A stretch of 64,000 bases of DNA from an uncultured Eubacterium sp. (GTDB lineage Bacteria > Bacillota > Clostridia > Lachnospirales > Lachnospiraceae): positions 21,404-85,403 of the forward strand of contig CAJUTM010000011.1 in the NCBI GenBank assembly GCA_910589595.1, written 5' to 3'. The notes under the pieces are model-generated. The model was not told the DNA's origin. It saw only the letters and a list, made by a program, of their open reading frames with translations, and ran no database searches. The position numbers were made by a program, and so were the translations under genes. Each line of letters opens with the position of its first letter. Position 1 is the first letter of the stretch. Positions 1 to 7,954 of this stretch are shown piece after piece.

Positions 1-197
1 TAGCTGTAATCACATTTAATATCATATTGTGATGAAATTCTTATACCTGATTGCGGAAATGTTTCAAGTCTTCTGATACTATTAGTTATATTACTCATAA
101 TCCTTTTTGAACTGTTTTCACCATAATTTTGTGCCAATTCACTGTGTAACTTTTTCAGCTTTCTTCTAACAATCTGCGAATATTCCAATTTGGCCAA
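1..197 (-). CDS. RelE/ParE-family toxin, C-terminus cut by window edge
   Basis: About 65 codons of a small basic protein are visible; the rest lies outside the window. The translated part has the family look: a short beta strand (AKLEYS), a long basic helical hairpin (VRRKLKKLHSEL), and the loop ETFPQSGIR, which resembles the conserved core of ParE/RelE toxins. Members block gyrase (ParE) or cleave mRNA on ribosomes (RelE); the sequence does not say which. I chose the TTG start at 197 because the frame has a stop a few codons upstream and a GGGGGT ribosome site precedes the TTG at good spacing. It follows the antitoxin gene by 4 bases, the usual antitoxin-first order, so the two are surely co-translated. 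Confidence 0.72.
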   Translation of the reverse strand, partial: MAKLEYSQIVRRKLKKLHSELAQNYGENSSKRIMSNITNSIRRLETFPQSGIRISSQYDIKCDYS

Positions 198-201
198 ATC
201 A

Positions 202-456
202 TTATACCCCCAGCTCTTTTTCTAATTCATCCGCAGATATAGTTCCTTCCGTAATTACAGAATTTTCAGCTTTCTGCAGTTTTAACAACAATTGATTTAA
301 TGCTTTCTGCTTATCTAATTCGTCCAATTCCTGCATATCAATAATAGCACATGAGCCATGTCCGTTGCGGGTAAGATAAACCCTGTTTCCATAGGATACT
401 TCATTGACAACCGACGTATAATTTCTCAAATCAGATATTGGTTTAATATTTGGCAT
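202..456 (-). CDS. Phd/YefM-family antitoxin
   Basis: An 84-residue protein of the Phd/YefM fold. The N-terminus (PNIKPISDLRNY) is the DNA-binding part; the acidic C-terminal tail (ADELEKELGV) would wrap and neutralise the toxin. Such antitoxins repress their own promoter together with the toxin. The ATG at 456 is chosen over an in-frame GTG three codons upstream because the GGAG ribosome site abuts that GTG but is 8 bases from the ATG. Its promoter carries a 15-bp palindrome (see the next entry). Confidence 0.85.
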   Translation of the reverse strand: MPNIKPISDLRNYTSVVNEVSYGNRVYLTRNGHGSCAIIDMQELDELDKQKALNQLLLKLQKAENSVITEGTISADELEKELGV

Positions 457-516
457 TTCACACACTCCAATCTTTTCTTCTATAATTAGTTAATTATTTT
501 ATATGATTTCAATATC

Positions 517-546
517 ATTATAACAGTTATAACATACAATTTGCAA
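517..546 (-). promoter_or_regulatory. Toxin-antitoxin promoter with overlapping palindromic operator
   Basis: On the minus strand TTGCAA (541-546) and TATAAT (517-522) are 18 bases apart. The 15-bp perfect palindrome TTATAACAGTTATAA (518-532) covers the -10 box. This is the place expected for an antitoxin autorepression site. Its binding by this antitoxin is inferred. Confidence 0.6.
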
Positions 547-603
547 CGAAATTCACACGTTAATTTACAGCAAAAATTACTTATCTCTCATCCGTTAGCC
601 GGA

Positions 604-1908
604 TTACAACACCCATTCGCCATCTCGTATTTGATGAATTTCACTCTGATAAAATGCCGCAACCGCCTCTGTCATATATGGTAAATCTTTACATCCTGCC
701 GTCTCCACGGCGCTGTGCATCGCCAACTGAGGCAGTCCGATATCAAGCATCGGCACGCTGAATTGATGGCTCAGTAAATTCCCCAGAGTACTGCCTCCCG
801 GCGCATCCGCGCGATTGGCAAAACGCTGTATCGGAATCTCTTTCTCTTTGCACAATTCAGAAAAGACTGCCGCTGTCATCCCTGTGGTCGTATATCGCTG
901 ACTGGCATTATACTTTATGACAATTCCCCCGTTCAGGATGACCGGATACTCACTATCTGTCTTGGCCGGAAGATTGGGATGCGTGGCATGCGCATTGTCT
1001 GCGCTGAGAAGCAGACTGCTGTTTCTCGCCGCGGCCCGCTCCTCTTCTGACATATCCAATGCCCGTTCAACTCGGCTCACAACATCCGGCAGAAACGAGC
1101 CCATCGCTCCCTGTCTCGTCCCGCTTCCCACCTCTTCATTATCGAACATACACCAGAAATTGATTTTCCTGCCGCTGTTTTGCTTATCGGTTTGTGTCTG
1201 GCAGGCGGATAAAAAACCAGTCAGGCTGGCGTAAGCGCATCCCAAATCATCAATACCGTGCGCCATATAAAATTCTTTATCAACTCCCACCTGACAAGCT
1301 TTCTGCCTGATGGTAAGCACAACGTCCATATCCAGTATATCCGCAGGGCTCACATTGCTTTCTTCTGCAATCAAGGCACAAATATCCGTCTCCTCACTGC
1401 CATAGAGCGGCTGCATATCAATCTGCGGATTGTAGGCATACCCTTTATTGATTTCCCGATTCATATGAACGGAAAGATTCGGAATCACAAACATATCCCT
1501 ATCCGGAGCAATGAGCTGTGTACGGACGCCCTCTGCCGTGCGTACCGTGACGCGGCCGGCCATCCCCAGCGGACGGTCGAGCCAACTGGCATGAATCATG
1601 CCGCCATACCCCTCTGTCTCCACCCGTGCATAGTATTTACCCTCCATCTTTGTTTTCTTAATACGGTAGGTGGGCGAATCACTATGCGTAGCTGCAAGAT
1701 GATAAAATTCCGGTTTCTCTTCAGGCATCCGGAACGCTATGATACTCGATTCGTTACGGGTAACATAATAGCACTTTCCCGACCGCAGATTCCACTCCTC
1801 CATTTCTGACAGCGGATGAAATCCCTCCTGCTCCATTCTCTTCGCCGCCTCCCTGACTGCGTGAAAAGGACTTAGTGCGGCATCCATAAACTCGAAAAAT
1901 TGTCTCAT
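604..1908 (-). CDS. M18 family metalloaminopeptidase
   Basis: A 434-residue cytosolic aminopeptidase of family M18 (aspartyl aminopeptidase type), which removes N-terminal, often acidic, residues from peptides using two metal ions. Visible metal and catalytic signatures are ATHSDSP (His, near residue 75), GIDDLG, FDNEEVGS (the Glu-Glu pair), ADNAHATHPN, and the late histidine in LAMHSAVETAG. Length matches the family. The frame extends 10 codons further, but the ATG at 1908 has a GGAAG site 10 bases upstream whereas the upstream ATGs have none; the resulting start MRQFFEFMDA also fits the family. It is monocistronic, divergent from the next gene, and unrelated to the toxin-antitoxin pair. Confidence 0.93.
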   Translation of the reverse strand: MRQFFEFMDAALSPFHAVREAAKRMEQEGFHPLSEMEEWNLRSGKCYYVTRNESSIIAFRMPEEKPEFYHLAATHSDSPTYRIKKTKMEGKYYARVETEGYGGMIHASWLDRPLGMAGRVTVRTAEGVRTQLIAPDRDMFVIPNLSVHMNREINKGYAYNPQIDMQPLYGSEETDICALIAEESNVSPADILDMDVVLTIRQKACQVGVDKEFYMAHGIDDLGCAYASLTGFLSACQTQTDKQNSGRKINFWCMFDNEEVGSGTRQGAMGSFLPDVVSRVERALDMSEEERAAARNSSLLLSADNAHATHPNLPAKTDSEYPVILNGGIVIKYNASQRYTTTGMTAAVFSELCKEKEIPIQRFANRADAPGGSTLGNLLSHQFSVPMLDIGLPQLAMHSAVETAGCKDLPYMTEAVAAFYQSEIHQIRDGEWVL

Positions 1909-2042
1909 AACAGTATTGCTTCCTTTCTTTGCCATCATATTGGTAGTATATCAAATTTGATTGTTTTTTACAACGACGTGTGCTACACTGAGAAAAGATG
2001 ATTGCGATTTCACCGATTATGAATATACAAAGGAGATACGAT

Positions 2043-3215
2043 ATGCGTATATTATATTTTGACTGGAATTCTTTCTGCCGCAAAGATGTTTTAGACGGTT
2101 TTACCGCACTTGGTCATTCTTACGTGTTATGTGAACTGCCGGAACGGGCGCGCATGCTTGGGCTCGGCGCCTCTACCATCGGGCAGTTATATGAAGAAAT
2201 AAAAAAAGACAACTATCACTGTGTCTTTACTATGAATTATTTCCCTATGGTATCAGAAGCTTGTCAAAAGGCAGGCATTCCCTATCTGTCATGGATATAT
2301 GACAATCCTTACATGAAAGGATATTCCATCAATATTATCAACTCCTGCAACTATATCTTTACCTTTGACAGCGCCATGTATGAAGAACTCGCTGCCCAAG
2401 GGGTGCAAACGGTGTACTACGCCCCGATGGCTGCTAATCCGCACAGAATCGCAGCGCTGACTGCCAGCGGTAATCCTCATCAGTACGATATCTCTTTTGT
2501 CGGCGCTCTCTATAACGAAGACCACAATTTTTATGATGAGTTCACAGCAAATGCAGCCAAAAACAACAAACAATATTATATCGGTTATATTGATGCGCTC
2601 ATACATACTCAGCTTCACTTATATGGTACCGACATACTAACCCAAATCCCAAAGGAAATTATTGACGCAAAATTTGCATCTATTAATGAGTGGACGGAAA
2701 CCAACTCTTATTTTACAACACCGGAGCGAATCTTTGCCGACAGCGTACTCTGCCGAAAAATAACCGCATTGGAGCGGGAGCAGTTACTATCGCGATTATC
2801 CTCTGTACACCGCGTCGACTTATTTACAAGAAATAAACAAGCAGCCGTCGGTTCGTGCTGCAACCACGGATATGTTGACTATACAACGGAAATGCCGAAA
2901 GTATTTGCCGGCTCGCGAATCAATCTCAATATCACGCTTAAAAGTATCCGGCACGGTATTCCCCTGCGCGCAATGGAAATCATGGGCGCCGGCGGTTTCC
3001 TATTGACGAACTACCAGTCCGACTTCCTTATGCACTTTGATGCGCAAAAAGACTTTGTCTATTATGAGGACATGAATGACGCCGTGGAAAAGACAATGTA
3101 CTATCTGCAACACGAAGACGAACGCGCCCAAATCGCCGCCAATGGCCTGCGTAAAATCCGAGAAGCTCATACATATGAAATCCGTATTGATGAAATGCTT
3201 TCACTTCTTCGATGA
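2043..3215 (+). CDS. CgeB-like glycosyltransferase (DUF3880 plus GT1-type C-terminus)
   Basis: A 390-residue protein with two parts: an N-terminal DUF3880-like region (to about residue 170, with the WIYDNPY and FTFDSAMYEEL segments) and a C-terminal GT-B nucleotide-sugar half with RINLNITLKSIRHGIPLR and the EIMGAGGFLLTNY loop. This architecture is that of CgeB/spore-maturation glycosyltransferases, which modify surface proteins or glycans. Substrate cannot be read from sequence. The ATG at 2043 follows AAGGAG at 9 bases; the upstream ATGs lack a site. It stands alone on the plus strand and its last 15 bases overlap the tail of the convergent lipoprotein gene. Confidence 0.8.
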   Translation: MRILYFDWNSFCRKDVLDGFTALGHSYVLCELPERARMLGLGASTIGQLYEEIKKDNYHCVFTMNYFPMVSEACQKAGIPYLSWIYDNPYMKGYSINIINSCNYIFTFDSAMYEELAAQGVQTVYYAPMAANPHRIAALTASGNPHQYDISFVGALYNEDHNFYDEFTANAAKNNKQYYIGYIDALIHTQLHLYGTDILTQIPKEIIDAKFASINEWTETNSYFTTPERIFADSVLCRKITALEREQLLSRLSSVHRVDLFTRNKQAAVGSCCNHGYVDYTTEMPKVFAGSRINLNITLKSIRHGIPLRAMEIMGAGGFLLTNYQSDFLMHFDAQKDFVYYEDMNDAVEKTMYYLQHEDERAQIAANGLRKIREAHTYEIRIDEMLSLLR

Positions 3216-3824
3216 CTTTTTCTTTCTGACAAAAGGCACGGAAGCGCCGACAGCAACTGCACAGAAAGCAAGGATTACATACATACGGGTTTTCCACGCT
3301 GTATCCTCCTCTTGGGTTCCGCATTTTTCCACTTCTTCCTCCTGTGTCACATCTTTCACGGACGGGGAAACGGACGGAGTCGCCTGCTGTTTCTGTTCTT
3401 CCTGCTTTCCCTTGTCCGCAACTGGCGTCTCTGGTTCCGCCGTAGCTTTATTAGTCTTATCCGCAGACTTCTTCACGGATTTCTTCGCAGATTTCTTTTT
3501 CTTACTCTTCTTTGATGTTTTCTTCTTTTTCTTGCCCTTCTTATCTTTTGAGGACGATTTGCCAAGCGTCTTTTCAACGCGCTTCTGCTCCTTTTCGCTC
3601 AATTTGAGTTTCCCGCTCTGATAATCGCTGTACGCCTGATAAGCCCCCTCTGTCGTAGGCGGATAGCCATGCGCAGACAACCATGCTTTGGCCTGCTTCT
3701 TCTGCTCTTCCGTATAAGCTTTTGTAACCGTCACCGGACTATTTACTGTCCGGCAGATACAGCCCGCCAGTACAAACAAACATACCAGCAGAATAATACT
3801 TTTCCTCTTCCCCTTATTTCTCAT
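3201..3824 (-). CDS. Lys-rich putative lipoprotein with C-terminal membrane anchor
   Basis: A 207-residue protein not assigned to a family. It starts with a lysine-rich n-region, a hydrophobic stretch and a lipobox-like VLAGC near residue 20, so it is probably a lipoprotein or membrane-tethered protein. The middle is a disordered, extremely Lys/Ser-rich run (residues about 85-125), followed by a Thr/Pro/Gln stretch and a second hydrophobic helix (MYVILAFCAVAVG) ending in RKKKSSKK. The Lys-rich middle could bind wall polymers or nucleic acid; that is speculation. The ATG at 3824 has AGGAGG 6 bases upstream. The start overlaps the VanZ-like gene by 11 bases and the end overlaps the convergent glycosyltransferase by 15. 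Confidence 0.7.
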   Translation of the reverse strand: MRNKGKRKSIILLVCLFVLAGCICRTVNSPVTVTKAYTEEQKKQAKAWLSAHGYPPTTEGAYQAYSDYQSGKLKLSEKEQKRVEKTLGKSSSKDKKGKKKKKTSKKSKKKKSAKKSVKKSADKTNKATAEPETPVADKGKQEEQKQQATPSVSPSVKDVTQEEEVEKCGTQEEDTAWKTRMYVILAFCAVAVGASVPFVRKKKSSKK

Positions 3825-4356
3825 CGTTTCCTCCTGTCTTACAACTATAAATCCACAGAAATCCCCGCACAAGACATGCTCCTGACAAACAGCCCAGCGT
3901 ATTCATAATTAAATCATCTGTCTGAAAATAGCCGCGTGCGGTAAGCAGCTGCAAAATTTCAATACAGAGGCTAAGACCAAAACCAATCAGCGTTATGCCC
4001 CATATGGGAATCTTTTTCAGACAGAGAGCAAGCAGCATTCCAAAAGGAATGAACAACAGAATATTCTCTATCACATAAGCGCGTCCCTGTGAATCCTGCG
4101 TCCATGTTCCGCCGATAACAAGATTTAAGTCTGTACGGCTGCCGGCTTCTCTCGAAAAAAATACAATCTGAAACAGCAAGACAAAGTATGCCGCCAGCAG
4201 TCCATACCATACATCATGGAAACAAGACCAGCTCTCATCCTTTCCCTTTCGTTTGCTTACCAAAAGGCATACGCCATAAACGATAAGTCCGGCGACGAAC
4301 GCCATTGGCAAAAAACAAAACGTATTCCGTATATCTCTAATTATACATCCCCACAT
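3814..4356 (-). CDS. VanZ-like membrane protein
   Basis: A 180-residue protein with about five membrane helices and the VanZ-like pattern: a central ENILLFIPFGMLLAL block and a late EILQLLTARGYFQTDDLIMNTLG block, where Glu/Gln and two Asp residues are characteristic. VanZ-like proteins occur widely in Firmicutes; the founding member gives low-level teicoplanin resistance, but most have no known function. The ATG has only a weak upstream ribosome site (AGG). Its 3' end holds the ribosome site of the downstream lipoprotein gene, so the two are probably translationally coupled. Confidence 0.85.
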   Translation of the reverse strand: MWGCIIRDIRNTFCFLPMAFVAGLIVYGVCLLVSKRKGKDESWSCFHDVWYGLLAAYFVLLFQIVFFSREAGSRTDLNLVIGGTWTQDSQGRAYVIENILLFIPFGMLLALCLKKIPIWGITLIGFGLSLCIEILQLLTARGYFQTDDLIMNTLGCLSGACLVRGFLWIYSCKTGGNDEK

Positions 4357-4467
4357 AGTACGCCTGTCCGGAAGTGAGCTCTTGTCAGGAATAGATTTTC
4401 AAGAAATCACTACATTTTCCTTTCTTTAAAATTTTCACAAATGTCTGATAACGTCGGGTACAAAAAT

Positions 4468-4725
4468 CTAAATTTGCTGATAATACACTGACATTATTGA
4501 TAGCATAAGTCCCGGATTTTTAAGAATCGTATTCACATTTTTATCTGTAATCCCATCCGGCATAGTTGCCGCTTCCCGTAATACCGGCTTAACCGCCTTT
4601 CCATCCAGTCCCACTTGTATCAGTTTATCAAGTGTTGGTTCTGTCAAAAGCGAACATATAATATTTCCCTCGCGGGGAGCAATACCCGCCATCTTAAAAA
4701 ATCTGAGATATTCATTATTTTCCAC
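4468..4725 (-). CDS. Uncharacterised 85-residue protein
   Basis: No family recognised. A real gene is indicated by an ideal AGGAGGT site 7 bases before the GTG start, normal codon use and an even amino-acid mix. It appears to be soluble and mainly helical, with no signal peptide or cysteine pair. The segment GITDKNVNTILKNPGLM is the most distinctive piece. It lies alone, with about 110 bases to the VanZ-like gene and a long gene-free stretch upstream. Confidence 0.6.
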   Translation of the reverse strand: MENNEYLRFFKMAGIAPREGNIICSLLTEPTLDKLIQVGLDGKAVKPVLREAATMPDGITDKNVNTILKNPGLMLSIMSVYYQQI

Positions 4726-5043
4726 TACTTACACCTCCTGATAATCCTGTGGTTTTTAAAAATATTCTGGCAGTACCCATCTTTCTTCCGGCTATGCCAC
4801 CATACATTTTGGAGTTCTGACTATTCCCACATGAATTTAGTACTTTCCGCTTTTCATTATAACCACTTTTTCCATTAAACACAATAACAGAATATCACTT
4901 TGCGCAAAATCCATTCTGTCCTGACATTCGAAGCAAACAGATAAAAACTTAGGAATTCCCTCACAGTAATATCTAAGTAATAAATATTGCTATGAGAAAA
5001 TAAATATAACATATAACAAAGTATTGACGTAAAGAAAATTATG
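4726..5043. other. Gene-poor, AT-rich stretch with no confident gene
   Basis: No RNA gene or clear promoter was found. On the minus strand an open frame from a GTG near 4880 to a stop near 4713 could encode about 55 residues ending in a Gly/Ser-rich tail, but it has no ribosome site and its tail is simply the translated ribosome site of the next gene, so I do not call it. The base composition becomes more AT-rich toward 5040, where recognisable toxin-antitoxin debris begins. Confidence 0.5.
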
Positions 5044-5114
5044 ATTGGCTGACGAAAGGAAACGCACAGTTAGAGAGCGATCACTGTGCTGTTGACGAAT
5101 TATTTGAAGTATAA
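5044..5114 (+). pseudogene. Remnant of a YefM/Phd-type antitoxin (C-terminus only)
   Basis: The plus strand reads DWLTKGNAQLES and then DELFEV followed by a stop. This looks like the acidic C-terminal, toxin-binding tail of a YefM/Phd antitoxin. No start codon or N-terminal DNA-binding half can be read upstream. It is followed 4 bases later by the toxin remnant, which keeps the antitoxin-first order of a former operon. Confidence 0.5.
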
Positions 5115-5118
5115 AATA

Positions 5119-5262
5119 ATGAATAAGGTATTCGCAGATACCTAATTGAGAAGATTATCTTTATTGGCAAACAAAAGACCATAAAACTTTGAAAAAGATT
5201 AATCAGTTAATAAATGATAATGAGGGAATAAGAAAACCAGACATCTATCTTATTGATATCCC
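5119..5262 (+). pseudogene. Remnant of a YoeB-type toxin, frameshifted and truncated
   Basis: After an ATG the frame reads MNKVFADT and stops. One frame over it continues as EDYLYWQTKDHKTLKKINQL and then NDNEGIRKPD, which closely follows the N-terminal half of YoeB/Txe mRNA-cleaving toxins (family pattern W-x-DY-x-YW-x-x-x-D-x-K-x-L-x-x-IN). A TGA stands where the conserved Trp should be. The C-terminal half with the catalytic Glu/His region is missing. The gene is dead. Confidence 0.7.
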
Positions 5263-5264
5263 TT

Positions 5265-5507
5265 TTAACAATTTATATTATTCAGTTTCTCTGTAATGTT
5301 TTTTAACATTAAATACATCTTGTCTCTTTCACACAGTTTCCAAATAAAATCAAATTGTGCTTTTGTAAAATCAAATCTCATTTTTGCATCTGAAAAAGCA
5401 GTAGTAGTACTTTCAAAAGCATTAATCATATATGATAATATTGTATTAATTGATTTACGCACCACATTAATTTCATCAGTATTCCACTTTTTATAATTCT
5501 TAATCAC
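5265..5507 (-). CDS. Detached C-terminal part of the nitrilase-fold gene
   Basis: This frame is open from 5606 to the stop at 5265, but the only start-like codon (GTG at 5507) has no ribosome site. It reads on directly from the point where the nitrilase-fold gene ends: a +1 shift between about 5575 and 5606 turns the dead-end tail of that gene into LKEIIKSTDEFEDLIEHTY and then this frame. I therefore read it as the missing C-terminal domain of the same protein, about 110 helical residues with no recognised family. The alternative, a separate 80-residue gene, is less likely. Confidence 0.55.
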   Translation of the reverse strand: MIKNYKKWNTDEINVVRKSINTILSYMINAFESTTTAFSDAKMRFDFTKAQFDFIWKLCERDKMYLMLKNITEKLNNINC

Positions 5508-5562
5508 ACTATTATTTAGAACATAATTATTATATGTGTGCTCAATTAAATCTTCAAATTCA

Positions 5563-6738
5563 TCAGTGCTTTTTATGATTTCTTTCAGACCCTGTTTTAG
5601 ATGGGGTTATTATAAATCCTATTGCTTTTTCTTTTTTTATATTTTCTGTTAATTCCCTTTTATTATGACATAAAGCAGAACATGTATTACACATAATAGT
5701 TGTACTATGATATCTTTCGGCAAGATGAACAGCATTATTGCATAAATCCATCGACGGACTACATGCTGGTAATATAATAAAGTCATTAAGTAATAATTTA
5801 GATACATTAATAAATGAATCATTATCTATATCTCTACATATAAATGTTGAAACTCTTCCGAATGTGTTTATGTCTATTATATGCAAATCATCATTTTTCT
5901 CTAATTTTTCCCGAAAAATTACATAATTATTATTTTCAAAACTATGTGTTTTTAAAATGTCTTCTAATACTTCCCGCTGTTGTTTGTCACTACACTTTTT
6001 TATAACACTCTGCAATTGATTTCTATTGTACTTTAACTCAAATGGAACCTTTTTATTATAGCTAAATACAGTTTCTCCTTCATATAAAACTGTACAAATA
6101 TTATTATTATCTTTCCAAATGCTACCACAAAACATAAATTTAATTTTCTTTTCTATAATTATATTTTTAATATTATTAAAAATATGTTCTGTCATAAGCA
6201 TTTCAGGTAAAATCAAAAAATCAATATCAGTATCTATGCTATTTAAAAATACTATATATCTTTCTAATAACATTTTCTCTTTTAATGGAAACATCTTTTC
6301 TATATAAAAATTCTTTTCTTTTGTATATTTAATATCAAATATTTCATTAATATCAATATAAGTTGTTTTTAAAGTTGGAAATATCTGAATTTCATTATTC
6401 AAATACAAATTTAACCCTTTATATGTTTTAAAATCCCAGTCATAATTACAAGAGCTCTTAAAAATATAAATTTCACATGAATCAATTTCTAAAATAATAT
6501 TATAGTAATCCTGAGTAGAAAATTCTTCACAATTGTAAAATTCTATTAAAGATTTTTTTAATCTTGAAAATGCCTCAAATAGATTACAATTTCTAATTTC
6601 TATATATCTCAAAAACAAACAATGAAATTTATCACTTTTCTCCATTTTATTAAGATCGAAAAGTTTATCTTCACATATTTTTTTATAACAAAATGCCATT
6701 AAATCATAGATAGTGTTTATTTTCTTCTCATCGTTCAT
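5563..6738 (-). CDS. Nitrilase-fold (carbon-nitrogen hydrolase-like) protein, frameshifted
   Basis: A 391-residue protein, strikingly AT-rich. The first 150 residues are unassigned. Then comes a carbon-nitrogen hydrolase-like core whose triad candidates are visible: Glu in LILPEML (about residue 180), Lys in YNKKVPFE (about 235) and Cys in STFICRDID (about 305), followed by the family-like FIILPACSPS and a substrate-loop segment ending TCSALC. Similar domains occur fused to reverse transcriptases in DRT type 1 antiphage systems; no reverse transcriptase is seen here. The ATG at 6738 has a GAGG site; an ATG four codons earlier is weaker. A frameshift near 5600 separates it from its C-terminal part. 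Its own promoter lies just upstream. Confidence 0.6.
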   Translation of the reverse strand: MNDEKKINTIYDLMAFCYKKICEDKLFDLNKMEKSDKFHCLFLRYIEIRNCNLFEAFSRLKKSLIEFYNCEEFSTQDYYNIILEIDSCEIYIFKSSCNYDWDFKTYKGLNLYLNNEIQIFPTLKTTYIDINEIFDIKYTKEKNFYIEKMFPLKEKMLLERYIVFLNSIDTDIDFLILPEMLMTEHIFNNIKNIIIEKKIKFMFCGSIWKDNNNICTVLYEGETVFSYNKKVPFELKYNRNQLQSVIKKCSDKQQREVLEDILKTHSFENNNYVIFREKLEKNDDLHIIDINTFGRVSTFICRDIDNDSFINVSKLLLNDFIILPACSPSMDLCNNAVHLAERYHSTTIMCNTCSALCHNKRELTENIKKEKAIGFIITPSKTGSERNHKKH

Positions 6739-6797
6739 AACCAGCCTCATCTTAATACCTAACGGTAATAGTAAAAATTCACATAAGTTACTTCTCT

Positions 6798-6826
6798 ATT
6801 TTACCACATTGTACCATTACTTACAA
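6798..6826 (-). promoter_or_regulatory. Sigma-A promoter of the nitrilase-fold gene
   Basis: Minus-strand TTGTAA (6821-6826) and TAAAAT (6798-6803) are separated by 17 bases, about 60 bases before the start codon. A short tandem duplication, TTGAATTTCC twice, lies just upstream near 6838-6858. Confidence 0.5.
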
Positions 6827-6874
6827 CACAAAATATCCTTGAATTTCCTTGAATTTCCGTCAAAATGAATTGCA

Positions 6875-7954
6875 CTAAGAATACAATCTTTTTAACCATT
6901 GAAAACGTCTGTTTTCAGACAAGCGGATAATAAGCAGAGAGGCTGCTATTGTTATTATCAACGTTATAATAAAATCCCAACATGTGGACTCAATTTCAAA
7001 ATCAAAACAATACCCAAAAAACTCAGATACCAATTTTTCTATCCACAAATGCAATAAGAAAATCAGCATACTCAATTGCCGCAATACCGGATAAATTTTT
7101 TTATTTTCTAACTTCATATTTTTAACAATATAAAACATAAAAAATGAAGTCGGAACTAAAAAGACATACATGTCATATTTTCTTGAAAAATTAAAATAAC
7201 TGACAATAATCAGTTCAGCAAGCATCAACAAATAGGAAAGAGAAAAACCTGTCACTGCTGCCCTCTTTGAAAATTTTATCTTTTTAAATGCAAACAGCAT
7301 TCCGATACCCATAAAAAGGAACGCTTCAAACACTCCATTTCTCGTTGTTACAATAACTTTTTCTACAATTTTTAACACTGACCAGATACTTGGAAACATA
7401 TCTTTTATAGGTCGAATAACGCCAAACCAGCTTTGTGCTAACAGTCCGACGGCATACAAGGCGCCGGCAATTATCAATATGTATTTTATCTTTATCCTTT
7501 TGTACAAAAGAAAAGAGCATAATAAACCACCGACAATCGTCGCATTCAAATACCATAGCTGCGTATAACTTCCTGTAAACAAAAAATCTCTGACCCATCC
7601 TAGAAAAGCATGTAGCGTCCCATTTTTGTTATTTATAATCCAGCCAAGACATAATGGAAAATAAATAATCGTCCACAGGATATACAATCTCAATATTTTC
7701 AATAAGTAATTTTTCGTCGGTTGCCATATAAAATTCTCATAGTTCGTTTTTCTGTATAAAAAGTACCCGCTTGTAATAAAAAAGAACGGAACGCCTGTTC
7801 TCCCCCCCCAATTTTTTATGATAAAATTAGCAAAATGAAACGTTTCATTTTCTCCCAACGGAGCAATATGAATCATCACAATCATAATTGCACACAAAAA
7901 TTTCGCTGCGTCAATTGCATTATATACCGGTTTGTCAGAATTTAAACTACTCAT
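6875..7954 (-). CDS. Acyltransferase 3 family membrane protein
   Basis: A 359-residue protein with about ten membrane helices. The family signature is clear: an early AIDAAKFLCAIMIVMIHIAP segment with the catalytic-type His in the first helix, then GVPFFFITSGYF. Such proteins move acyl groups (often acetyl) from the cytoplasm onto extracytoplasmic sugars. The ATG follows GGAGG at 6 bases and overlaps the transporter stop by 4 bases, so it is translated from the phosphorylcholine transcript. It is the last gene of that run and probably O-acylates the same surface glycan; the acceptor is inferred. Confidence 0.88.
   Translation of the reverse strand: MSSLNSDKPVYNAIDAAKFLCAIMIVMIHIAPLGENETFHFANFIIKNWGGRTGVPFFFITSGYFLYRKTNYENFIWQPTKNYLLKILRLYILWTIIYFPLCLGWIINNKNGTLHAFLGWVRDFLFTGSYTQLWYLNATIVGGLLCSFLLYKRIKIKYILIIAGALYAVGLLAQSWFGVIRPIKDMFPSIWSVLKIVEKVIVTTRNGVFEAFLFMGIGMLFAFKKIKFSKRAAVTGFSLSYLLMLAELIIVSYFNFSRKYDMYVFLVPTSFFMFYIVKNMKLENKKIYPVLRQLSMLIFLLHLWIEKLVSEFFGYCFDFEIESTCWDFIITLIITIAASLLIIRLSENRRFQWLKRLYS

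Noticed and set aside
1258..1809. 183-residue plus-strand frame opposite the M18 peptidase gene
   Set aside because: Shadow of a well-conserved gene.
4615..4878. 87-residue plus-strand open frame
   Set aside because: Overlaps a better-supported minus-strand gene, and the hydrophobic His/Phe-rich content is typical of antisense reading.
5265..5507. Independent small gene
   Set aside because: No ribosome site at its GTG, and its frame joins the nitrilase-fold gene by a single shift.
5563..6738. Complete DRT type 1 defence system
   Set aside because: No reverse-transcriptase domain is present in or next to the gene; only the nitrilase-like part can be supported.
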